Shown here: positions 54,961-64,000 of the stretch, piece after piece
Layout: every line of letters begins with the position of its first letter
Position numbering within the stretch: the stretch's first letter is position 1
Source: Macrothele yani
Lineage: Eukaryota; Arthropoda; Arachnida; Araneae; Macrothelidae
Assembly: GCA_039090855.1 (NCBI GenBank)
Contig: CM077002.1
Span: forward strand, 83,022,194 to 83,086,193
Length of the DNA: 64,000 nt
Direction of reading: 5' to 3'
Translations under genes and position numbers: made by a program
The notes under the pieces: generated by a model
The model's database searches: none
What the model saw: only the letters and a program-made list of their open reading frames with translations
What the model was told of the DNA's origin: nothing

Positions 54961-56083
54961 ACTTTTTAAAAAGAATTTCTTATACTTCTACCCTTTCCTA
55001 AAATGTGCTGGTATTTTTCACTAATTGAATTATACCTTTTACTAACTTGTATTTAAATTTTTCAAGAATGCAATTCTGCCGAAGATGCATTAATGTAAAA
55101 CACAACGCAAAATTTAAAAAACAAAATTTTCAAAATAGCATGTCAAAAACATAAAATGTCAAAAAGTAATCCAAAAGGTGAAACAAATTAAAATTTAAAA
55201 TGCAATCACAAGTCACAAGCAAAAATGCGAAACGTTATGTAACAAGCACAACACAAAATAAAACAAATGCCAAATCATAAAAAAGAAATGCACACGCTAT
55301 GTAAAATGTACAAAATAAAATAAATGTCATATTCATAAGGATTGCATGGCAAGTCAAGTTAATAATGAGCTAATACTTAGGCTTCAAACAATAATTATTA
55401 GCCTCTATCCCTTTTTAAAAATCTTTAATAAGCGCAACATTATTAATCTGACTTGTCATCACAGATGTAATCAATATGACCATGTCATACAATTACTTAA
55501 AAGACTTGTGCCTAAGCCTAATGGCTGTTTATAGTTTTGTACTCGAGTAAAAGCGCAACACAATAAACTTGACTTTCTATGAAAATTTTATGTATATGAG
55601 CACGGTTGATTGAAAACTGATCAAAACGCTGTACCATAACCTTGGCATGTTATCGAAACCTTATGAATACGTCGGACTAAAAATTCCTAAAAAAAGGTTA
55701 CGCCTAAGGTCTTGTAATTAAGATTTTGTGACAGAGTAAAACTGCAACATTGATAACTTGACATGTTGTGTTAACGTTGTCAATATGAGCACGGCTGATT
55801 AAAGATTTCAATAAATAGCCTTTGGGATTAATGTGTTGTAACTGTGTAAAAGTGTAATATTATGTTTATTTTCTATGTAAACCAAACACGTGCTGAAATG
55901 GCCCATCTATGTATACGTATACTTCAACCATATACCGAAGCGCTGACAAGGTGAAAACAAAAGTGCAATTTTGTACGGTCCCCTAACATTTTATGGCCAG
56001 CCTACATGGAAGTAGACACGTTGATATCAAAAACGTACTTTTCATACGGCTCCTTAACAAATAGCAATGGACACGTCGCAATC
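54961..56083. other. MULE interior downstream of the transposase
   Basis: AT-rich with recurring phrases such as agcgcaacattattaa and cttgacttgt (for example 55430, 55550, 55745). These also appear near 51700 (agcgcaacattattaacttg), suggesting old internal duplication. No second gene is recognised. Confidence 0.45.
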
Positions 56084-56300
56084 TTTTTTTTATTAGTTGG
56101 AGGTTTACCGACCACCGTGATCAATTCAGTGGGCTATAAACAGTCGGCCGTTCCTAATTTTGTGCCACTGATTCCTAGAAAGGGGAACAACCAGTACCAG
56201 AAGTTAATCACAAAGTCCATGACTCACAGGAATTCGAACCAGGATCTTTCTCGACAAGTGGTGAGAAGCCAGCGCTTAGACCACTACGCCACCGTAACTA
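56084..56300 (-). mobile_element. SINE family A inserted in the MULE
   Basis: T run, ggaggtttaccgaccaccgt, ttcctaattttgtgccactg, B box aggaattcgaaccagg and head cttagaccactacgccaccg (plus-strand view). An 11-bp duplication with two mismatches, cacgtcgcaat (56072-56082) and cacgttgaaat (56303-56313), flanks it. It is more diverged than other full copies and postdates the MULE interior. Confidence 0.85.
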
Positions 56301-56394
56301 CTCACGTTGAAATGCTTTCTTCATACTGCCCCAAACGCTCTTAGGGACATATTAGATTGAACTGGACGCAAAGAAATCTTTAATATAATTTGTA

Positions 56395-56870
56395 CTACCA
56401 GGAATACCAGGTATACGCCAGGTACATATTACTATTTGTGGAATCACCAAATTCAGCGGGTGAAAGTTAATGAATGAAAAAGATATGCTTGTAATTTTCT
56501 TGTAAACGTATTTTAAATGTTTTGATTTAGTTAATTTAATTTTACGAAACAAAAAAAGAAAGGAAAAGGAATGGAAATACTTACCTTCGAGGAGACATCC
56601 ATAGAATTGCCGTACATCTGGCATATGCTTCTGAGAATCCCGCCACACAGAAATGCAATGTACCTATGTGATGTCGCATGCATACGACTTGACATTGGCA
56701 TTGATCATCTTTTTCTTACCGTTTTGAATTTTGAATATCTGGAACTCTCTATTTACTTTACATTATGTTTCTGCCTGAAAAGCCGCCCGTTGGTAGTGAA
56801 AGCTAAACTATTTTAAATTGTGTTTTTAATACACCATTAACCACATATTTTTGCACATTATTGTTATCTA
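56395..56870. repeat. Inner part of the right MULE arm
   Basis: Inverted counterpart of 50961-51255, with an extra stretch (56560-56760) that is absent from the left arm. Confidence 0.65.
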
Positions 56871-56894
56871 CGGTCTCCAACTTAGACCGTAGGT

Positions 56895-56946
56895 TGGTTA
56901 GTTGGTGGTTTATGGCGTAAGGGCCTCAAAGAGCCAAAGAGCGCCT
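56895..56946. other. 52-bp insertion with 12-bp duplicated flanks
   Basis: The phrase cttagaccgtag occurs at 56883-56894 and again at 56947-56958. Between them is gttggttagttggtggttta followed by tggcgtaagggcctcaaaga and gccaaagagcgc, which belongs to no other unit of the array. It looks like a very short, 5'-truncated retroposed fragment or a filled break. Confidence 0.55.
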
Positions 56947-56959
56947 TAGACCGTAGATA

Positions 56960-58925
56960 AGGGTATTGAAGTGCTGAATTGTGTTGCAGATCTTAACAGT
57001 AAAAAATGAAATTTTCACGAAAATTTAGTATGGGGCCCACTTGACCCCGGGCCCCGACCCCTTCCAAAAACCGTATACCGTCTAAGTTAAAGTACCATGA
57101 GATAGTATACCAAATTTGGTAGTTCTAAATTGAAAACTGTAGATTTTACGAAACTTTTGTATGGGGGCCCTTTGGCCTTGGGCCCTAACCTCTTCCAAAA
57201 ACCGCATAAGGTCTAAGTTAGGGTTTCATGAGATAGTATACCAAATTTGGTTGTTATAAATTGGAAACTGTAGATTTTACGAAAACTTTGCATGGATGGG
57301 GGAGGAGGGGGCTCTGAACTCCCGGGTACCGACCCCTTCCAAAAACCTTCTACAGTCTAAGTTAGAGTTTCATGAGATAGTGTACCAAATTTCGTGGTTC
57401 TAAATTGAAAACTTTAGAATTTACGAAAATTTTGTGTGGGGGCCCCTTGACCCCGACACCTTCCAAAAACCTTCTACGGATTAAGCCAGAGTACCATGAG
57501 ATAGTATACCAAACTTGGTGGTTCTAAATTGAAAGCTTTAGATTTTAAGAAAATTTTGTATGGGGTACCTTGACCCCGGCCCCCGACCCCTTACAAAAAA
57601 CACATATGGTCTAAGTTAGAGTTCCGTGAGATAGTATACTAAATTTAATGGTTCTAAATTAAAAACTGTAGATTTTACAAAAATTTTGTGTGGTGGCCTC
57701 ATGACCCCGATCCCCGACCTCTTCCAAAAGCCGTCTACTGTCTACGTTAGAGCACCATGAGATAGTATACCAAATTTGGTAGTTCTTAATTCAAAACAGT
57801 TGATTTTACGAAAATTTTGTGTGTGTGAAAGGAGGGGAAGGTGTTCTTAGACCCCAGGCTCTGCCCCGTTCCAAATACCCTCTACAGTCTAAGTTAGAGT
57901 TTCATGAGATAGTATACCAAATTTGGTGGTTCTAAATTGAAAACTGTAGATTTTACGAAACTTTTGTAGGAGGGGGGGGCTCTGACCTCTTCCAAAAACC
58001 GTCTACTATCGTACCATGAGATAGTACACCAAATTCCGTTGTTCTAAATTGAAAACTCTAGATTTTACGAAAATTTGGTAAGGGGGCCACTTGTCCCCGG
58101 GCTCCGACTTCTTCCAAAAAGCATCTACAGTCTAAGTTAGAGTACCATGAGATAGTATATCAAATTCGTTGGTTCGAAATTAAAAACTGTAGATCTTACG
58201 CAAATTTTGCATGGGGGCTCCTGTTCCCGGGCGCCTACCCCTTCCAATAGGCATCTACGGACTAAGTTAGAGTACCATGAGACAGTATACCAAATTTGGT
58301 GGTACTAAATTCAAAGCTGTAGATTTTACGAAAATTTTGTATGGGGGCACCTTGACCCCGGGCCCCGACCCCTTATAAAAACCACATACGGTCTAAGTTA
58401 GAGTTCCATGAGATAGTATACCAAATTTCGTGGTTCTAAATGAAAAAACTGTAGATTTTACAAAATTATTGTACGGGGGCCCTTTGACCGCGGGCCCCGA
58501 CCAGTTCCAAAAACCATCTACCGTCCAAGTTAGAGTACCATGAGATGTATACCAAATTTGGAGATTCTAAATTGAAAACTGTAGATTTTACGAAAATTTT
58601 GTATGGGGGCCCCTTGACCCTGGGCCCCTATTTGTTCCAAAATCCATCTACCTTCTAAGTTATAGCATCATGAGATAGTATACCACATTTGTTGGTTCCA
58701 AATTGAAAACTGTAGATTTTACGAAAATTTTATATGGGAGGGGCTTGACCCCGACCCCCTTCCAAAATCCCTTTACAGTTTAAGTTAGAATTTCATGAGA
58801 TAGTATACCAAATTTTGTGGTTCTAAATTAAAAACCGTAGATTTTACGAAAATTGTGTATGCGGGGTGTGGGGCTCCGACCCCTTCCAAAAACCGTCTAC
58901 GGTCTAAATGGGAGTACCATGAGGA
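56960..58925. repeat. Right subterminal array (inverted copy of the left array), about 15 units
   Basis: Units of about 130 bp in the opposite orientation: gtctaagttagagtaccatg, agatagtataccaaatttgg, aaaactgtagattttacgaa and ggggccccttgaccccgggc. There are fewer units than on the left. Confidence 0.93.
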
Positions 58926-59103
58926 CATTTTCTGGACCATGTCGACATTATGACCGTGTCGACATTTTGGCTGTCGACATTATGACCGTGTCGACATTTT
59001 GGCTGTCGACATTATGACCGTGTCGACATTTTGGCTGTCGACATTATGACCGTGTCGACATTATGACCCTGTCGACATTGTGACCGTCGGCATTATGACC
59101 GCC
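58926..59103. repeat. gtcgacattatgacc word array
   Basis: About 8 copies of tgtcgacattatgaccg alternating with tgtcgacattttggc. It has no counterpart in the left MULE arm, so it may be an inserted fragment of another foldback-type end. Confidence 0.85.
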
Positions 59104-60019
59104 ACCGCACAAGCAAATTTAATAGACAGAAATGTTTGCTCACCCCACGTACCTCATAGCGGAAGTATCGGTCCCTTACATAGTGACGTCAGTGTAAAGG
59201 ACGGGTAGACCGTCGATACTTGGTCGATACAACTGAAGCACTTGCGGGAGAAGTGTTGTGAACAATTTTAAATTCAAATTCGTTTTGAATTTGAAAACTT
59301 ACAGCCATGATGGAATGTAAAAAAAACAAAAACAAAAAAACAGCGTCAACAATACACGCAGGAAAAACTGACATCCATGTGAATATTTTATTTATTGTAA
59401 ACCAAGATTTTAAAGAAAATAAGTATGATTTTTTAAAAATCTATTTAATCTAAACAGGATATTTACTGGCTTAAGGAAATGTGCAAGGATAGCAATCATA
59501 GCTTTTAAATTTAATTATATGCAACTATAGCACTGTCTTCTTTAAATAAATTCGAGAGAAAGAATAAACACCATAACATTATGTTAGTAGCACCTCATAA
59601 AGAAATCCCTTTATGCCGAACAAATCAAAACTTCAGCAACATTAAAGGAACTCGCTTAATTAAAAAGCTGGAAATTAATTCTATTAAATGCTCCGTTGTT
59701 ATTTGTAATTAATCGCTTAATAGAAAAGTTAAAATTATATATTTTCAAATTCTTTTCCTTTCTTTTCGTCATATTTTAATCGCTAAATTTTGAGAACTTT
59801 AAAAATCGGCACCTTATTTAATGCAAAGAAATGCTTCCCTCCCTTTGCCATGTTCCTTAAGTAACTAGTTTAACCGGTATTCTCTTCTTGGGTTGGTAAG
59901 ACATTTTTTCCTGAGGATTTGGAATTTAGTCCAATACTAAAGTGGAAAACAAACGTCTCAAGTGGAAAATAAATTCATTTTGCTTTTCGTTGCTATTAGA
60001 AGAAAAAAAAACCCGAGTT
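59104..60019. other. Extra AT-rich segment of the right MULE arm
   Basis: About 0.9 kb not found in the left arm. No coding similarity or element ends are recognised. Confidence 0.45.
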
Positions 60020-60200
60020 TTTCCAGACTTTAACTACGGGTTATTTTGACGTCGGGTTATTTTTGCCCCGGGTTATTTTGCTAACGGGTTATTTACGTTG
60101 GGTTATATTGACGCCGGGTTATTTTGACGCCGGGTTATTTTGACTGGGTGATTTTGACGCGGGTTATTACTGTATTTCCGGGTTAATTTGACATGCAACC
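60020..60200. repeat. Right word array (cgggttatt) of the MULE end
   Basis: About 10 copies of cgggttattttgacg with variable linkers, the inverse of the left array. It ends ttaatttgacatgcaacc next to the 9-bp duplication. Confidence 0.9.
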
Positions 60201-62637
60201 ATTAAACCCAGCATCCCGTACTGTGTGTTCAGAACATTTTGAACCCGAATATTATGAGCGGGATTTGAAATTCGAACTTTTAAATTTGCCACCCAAAAGA
60301 AAATTGAAAAGCTTTTCCTTCCCTTCAAAAGTTTTGCTGAAAAGTTCTGAGTTTATAAAACACGTGGATTCATGCAATAAAAATCGCATTGAAAGACTCT
60401 GCTCAAAGAGAAACAAAAATTATAATTTCTGATTTGTTACAAGCAAAACATTCAGATAACAGTTCTGAGAAGCAAAATGCAGTGGAATCCGACGGAGTAA
60501 TAGAAATCAGAGATATAGAATATGGCGCATTAATGTGTAAATATAGGCAGCTGCTGACTGAAAATATTGCGTTACGCGAAAAGGTGTGCCATCAACAACA
60601 AAAAAATAAGCTATTCAGCTCTAAAAATACACAGATTGAAACATAAAATAGTTGCAATGAAACGAAAAAATATATTTTAAAAAAATGTTGAACTTCAAGT
60701 CCGTTCAATACTACTCAAGATGTTTGCAAAGGGTCAAGTAAATACGCTTTTGAATTAAAAAAAAAGGTTATTTGGTCTAATGAGGATATATCAATCGCTT
60801 TGACTCTGTGATAATTGAGTAAAGAGGTCATACATTTATTTACAAAGGAAACTGAATTATCCCATGCCTGGATTATCAAACTTTGCAGAAATGGGCGTCC
60901 AAGATTAATCCCCAACAAGGTACCATGACGAACATACTAAAAATTATGAAAACTGCTGCATGAGGTATGCAACCTCACGAAAAAATAACTGCATTACAGT
61001 TTGATGAAGTCAAAGTAAAAAAAGCATATGAATATAACCAAAAGTATGATCAAGTAATGAGTCCTTATTGATTTATGCAAGTTGTGATGGCCAGGGGCTT
61101 ATTTGCTAAATGGAAACAACTCGCTTACATCAATTATGACTGTAAAATGACTACAAATATTCTATGCAATGTAATAACGGCACTATCCGAAAGTGATTAT
61201 TATGTCATGGCTTGTGTTTCTGACATAAGTGGAGGAAATGTTGGATTGCGGAAACATTGGGGATGAATGTGAATAAAACCTATTTCCCTCATCCTTTAGA
61301 CAACAGTAAAATATATATACATATATTTGCCGACGCACCGCATTTAATTAAATTTGTAAGGAACTGGCTGTTAGACACTGGTTTTGTGCTTAATGACGAA
61401 ACGAAAGTCGAAAAAACTCCACTTCTGCACCTGTTGGAAAAAGGTGATCATGAAATTAAAGTGTGTCATAAACTAAAACCGATTCATATTAAATGTGAAG
61501 GACCCCAAAGACAAAACGTTCGTCATGCTGTTGAGCTATTGTCAAATACAACAGCCACAGATGTAGAACATTACATGCCAAGTGACTGTTTGAAAGTGCC
61601 ATCGGTTTATTAAAATTCATCAAGTGTGTTAATGATTGGTTCGATGTAATGAACAGTTATGTAGCAAAAAAAAAAAAAAAAAAGGTCTCCCTGCGAAATG
61701 CGTTTACGGGGATGTATTATATAGAGCAGAACATGATTTTGGACAATGCTTATGAAATGTTTAGCGAAATCTGGTGCGTAGGAAAAACATGCCTGCAACA
61801 ATTTCAGAAAGGTATTCTAATATCAATACGCTCATTAACAGATTTGCTAACTGATGCACGTGATGTGTTCGGAATGGATTATATACTAACACATAAACTT
61901 AATCAGGATTGTTTAGAGAACTTTTTTTCGCAAATTCGTACAAGAGGGGGACTGAATGATCATCCCACCCCTTTGTATGCATTATACAGAATTCGCATGA
62001 TTGTCATGGGAAAAAATCCGGGCATAATACAGAAAAACACCAATACCCAGACTGATGAATCACACACGGAAGAATTCATAGTTGCAAAAGTGCTGCGCCA
62101 CGTTGGAGTCAAAAGTGATGAAAAAATGTCCAAAGATTTATGCGACGCTTATTCTACGCATACAAGCGACAACGATAATGTGTCAAATAAACAACAATGC
62201 CTAACCACAGTAACTGAAGATGATCGCCGAGAGTATCTTGCTGGTTGGGTGGCCAAAAAATTTAAAGAAAAAAAAACCCACATCTGGGAGATTACACATC
62301 GAAAAATAATACTGTACATATTGAGGAATCATGTCTACATCATCTGTCATTTGGAGGACTCATTCAACCATCTCTTGAGTGGTCTAATATCGCAAAAAAT
62401 TGGAATATGAAACGTTTTTACGATGTAAGGGGTAAAGAGGCTTACATCGTAAAAACGTTAAGCGAAAAAGCATCTTTCTTGTTCCCTGGATTTCCCACAG
62501 AGGTACTTACGACATATGTTAAGATGAGAATTATAATTAGGATTAAATATTTGAATGAGAAGCTGCAGTCCACCCTAACTGCCAAAAGAAATACCAAAAT
62601 GAAGATGACATTCGCTCAAAGAAGAGAAAACTTATGA

Positions 62638-62744
62638 AAATAAATAGTAAATTAGGAAAAAAAACCAGAAACAAACTTAGACCTACCTATTTAGAAATAA
62701 CATCTAGTTTTGCGGATTGGTGTGATTAAATCAATTATAAATAT
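62638..62744. other. 3' flank of the P-type transposase
   Basis: Short AT-rich stretch between the end of the P-type frame and the tail of RTE copy 2. The right inverted end of the P element may have been here or lost. Confidence 0.4.
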
Positions 62745-63753
62745 ATCATCATCATCAACATTGTCAACCATTATCAATCCACTGCTGGACGAAGGTCTCC
62801 CCAAGTTTCCTCCACAACGGTCTGTCTTGTGCCAGTCTCCTCCATGTCACCCCTGCATACTTTCGAATTTCATCCACCCATCTCCCATGTGGTCTTCTTC
62901 TGGGTCTTTTCCTGTCCCTTGGAATCCAATCTAAAATTTCAGCTGTCCATCGATGATCTGTCCTTCTGGCAGTATGTCCAGCCCATTGCCATTTCAGGGA
63001 TTTAACTCTGATCATGATGTCTTCCACTCTTGTCATTTTTCGGATCCACGAGTTCCTCTTCTTATCTCTCCTGGTTACACCAAGCATGCACCTCTCCATG
63101 TTGCTTTGAGTTGTCTGCAGCCTTTGTATGTCTCTTTTAGTTAAGGTCCACGTCTCTGCACCATACGTAAGCACTGGAAGGATGCATTGATCAAACACTT
63201 TTCTTTTAAGACATAATGGCATATTGCTCTTGAAAATTATGCTGTTTCTTCCAAAAGCTCTCCAGGCAAGTTTTGTACGCCGATTAATTTCTTCATCAAT
63301 GTGACCCTCACTTGATATCTGCTGTCCAAGATAAACGTACGTGTCTGTTATCTCCAGCTTTTCTCCATCAATCGATAAATCTTCATTTCTTGTAAAAGCA
63401 TTGAACATCACTTTTGTCTTTTGAAAGTTCATTTTTAATCCCACTTCTTTACTCTTGTCAGCAAGTTCCTGGATCATACTCTGCAGCTCTGATGGGGTAG
63501 TTGCAAAAATGACTACGTCATCAGCAAAACGAAGGTGGGTTAGATAATCTCCATTAATCTTTATCCCTTTGTTTTCCCAGCTCAGCGACTGAAAAACACC
63601 CTCCAATGTGGCATTAAAGAGCTTCGGAGATATGGTGTCACCTTGTCTCACTCCCTTTCCAATTTTTATGTGTGTTGTATTTTCAAACAGCCGAATCTTT
63701 GCACTTGCATTTTCATAGATGTTATTAATAATATTAATGTATGCATCTTCAAT
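62745..63753 (-). mobile_element. RTE-type retrotransposon, 5'-truncated copy 2
   Basis: The minus-strand copy ends with a (GATGAT) tail at 62745-62760. It breaks off at 63753, where copy 1 continues (cttcaataccgcagg) but this copy changes to cttcaattcatgaaaa. It is shorter than copy 1 and about 93-95 percent identical to it by eye. Confidence 0.9.
62764..63753 (-). CDS. RTE-type reverse transcriptase, 3' half (truncated, open)
   Basis: The open frame runs from the truncation point (the first internal Met is at 63651) to the stop at 62764. It keeps MRQGDTISPKLFNATLEGVF, the intact catalytic LRFADDVVIFATTP (F-A-D-D), YVYLGQQISSEGHIDEEINR, the thumb region and the C-terminal basic RPRRRPHGRW. 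The fingers and endonuclease domains are missing, so it is a dead-on-arrival insertion. Its conserved motif residues suggest it is younger than copy 1. The C-terminus ends one or two codons earlier (DNG stop). Confidence 0.9.
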   Translation of the reverse strand: MEDAYINIINNIYENASAKIRLFENTTHIKIGKGVRQGDTISPKLFNATLEGVFQSLSWENKGIKINGDYLTHLRFADDVVIFATTPSELQSMIQELADKSKEVGLKMNFQKTKVMFNAFTRNEDLSIDGEKLEITDTYVYLGQQISSEGHIDEEINRRTKLAWRAFGRNSIIFKSNMPLCLKRKVFDQCILPVLTYGAETWTLTKRDIQRLQTTQSNMERCMLGVTRRDKKRNSWIRKMTRVEDIMIRVKSLKWQWAGHTARRTDHRWTAEILDWIPRDRKRPRRRPHGRWVDEIRKYAGVTWRRLAQDRPLWRKLGETFVQQWIDNG

Positions 63754-64000
63754 TCATGAAAAGCCAAAGAAACAGAACTGCAACTACAGTAAACGTAAGT
63801 TCAAATTAATACACTTTATGCTTCAGTCGGAAATGTTCAATTTTTATAATGCTTATGCATGTTTTTCTTTCTTCTTTTCTAACATTTTAAATGTCTTTAA
63901 TCTAAAGCAGGTTATGGCTATGTCTATTGTAAGGATCTTAAACTTTTTCAAAATAAACAGGCTTTAAAAAAAGAAAAAACTCAGTTGATTCCACACGCCG
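63754..64000. other. AT-rich end of window with no recognised feature
   Basis: No similarity noticed. Confidence 0.5.

Larger units (their letters stand above)
47208..60200 (+). mobile_element. FLYWCH-MULE (Phantom/foldback-type Mutator) element, 12,993 bp
   Basis: The element is bounded by an exact 9-bp duplication, attaaaccc, at 47199-47207 and 60201-60209. Nine bases is the Mutator-superfamily signature. The ends are inverted: ggtgtaccatcaaaataacc at the left and, reversed, ggttgcatgtcaaattaacc at the right. Next come word arrays (aataacccg) and then kilobase tandem arrays in opposite orientations. The inverted arms extend to about 51255 on the left and start again at about 56380 on the right. 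The central 5 kb carries a decayed FLYWCH-MULE transposase. Phantom elements (Mutator superfamily, including Drosophila foldback FB4) are known to combine FLYWCH transposases with foldback ends. Confidence 0.9.
47042..62637 (+). pseudogene. P-type (THAP domain) transposase, split by a 13-kb MULE
   Basis: The N-terminus is at 47042-47207: MTGIRCSVAICSNSLSKTEK, a frameshift near 47128, then GYHSFPKDAELRKKWIHLCR and DGKLNP. After the MULE it continues at 60201 with ASRTVCSEHFEPEYYERD, completing the THAP zinc finger (C-x4-C ... C-x2-H, with the invariant W and P), which binds DNA. A coiled-coil-like stretch follows (60400-60646), then a decayed part with WSNEDISIALTL and LQFDEVKVKKAYEY (first catalytic Asp, about 60998). 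The RNase-H-like core has VVMARGLFAKWKQ, ACVSDISGGNVGL (second Asp, 61230), KTYFPHP, FADAPHLIKFVRNWLLDTGF, RQNVRHAVELLSNTTA and NQDCLENFFSQIRTRGGLND (Glu, 61910-61960). At least four frameshifts or stops (60430, 60650-61070, 61260, 61613, 62410) inactivate it. Confidence 0.9.

Overview
This window is AT-rich, intron-scale animal DNA made almost entirely of transposable elements and the tandem repeats that grew out of them. The mix points to an arthropod, perhaps a chelicerate or crustacean. It contains at least six different Tc1 relatives, a mariner, a pogo-like element, RTE-type retrotransposons, a Helitron helicase, a THAP/P-type transposase, a FLYWCH-MULE transposase, and two tRNA-headed SINE families. 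The organism call is an inference from repeat content. No complete host gene can be supported; only three weak host-exon candidates were seen (5.8, 32.9-33.8 and 39.4 kb).

Layout. 1-8 kb: the end of a Tc1 element, a small MITE, old SINE pieces, a pogo-like element of about 1.3 kb with clear inverted ends, and a Tc1 N-terminal relic. 9-11 kb: a Helentron-like element with a tandem-repeat core and two SINEs with clean target duplications. 12-16 kb: SINEs, a decayed Tc1 with both ends, a hairpin, and a Helitron helicase C-terminus that holds a SINE and a 33-bp repeat expansion. 16-21 kb: a duplicated block and two more Tc1 wrecks, one split by minisatellites. 21.5-24.2 kb: a LINE-type ORF1 with a zinc knuckle and no partner reverse transcriptase, flanked by direct repeats. 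26-35.3 kb: nested long inverted repeats of foldback type, with two SINEs and an RTE copy in the inner loop. 35.6-37.9 kb: a second Helentron-like element whose core is a three-monomer higher-order repeat carrying CTCF-like cores. 40.7-44.6 kb: a mariner with about 34 copies of an 83-bp satellite made from its own transposase. 44.6-46.2 kb: a Tc1 with one visible nonsense codon. 47-62.6 kb: a P-type (THAP) transposase cut inside its THAP domain by a 12,993-bp FLYWCH-MULE (Phantom/foldback type). That MULE has an exact 9-bp target duplication and multi-kilobase inverted ends built of tandem arrays. 62.7-63.75 kb: a second, younger RTE copy.

Two themes recur. First, nesting: SINE in Helitron, SINE in Helentron-like core, SINE in MULE, MULE in P element, RTE and SINEs in a foldback loop. 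These give a relative order of insertion. Second, tandem amplification inside transposon coding sequence: the mariner 83-mer, the Helitron motif-VI 33-mer, and minisatellites inside a Tc1. Here transposons appear to be seeding satellites. Coordinates of ends, target duplications and motifs were read by eye; family names rest on motif recognition, without alignment or database search.
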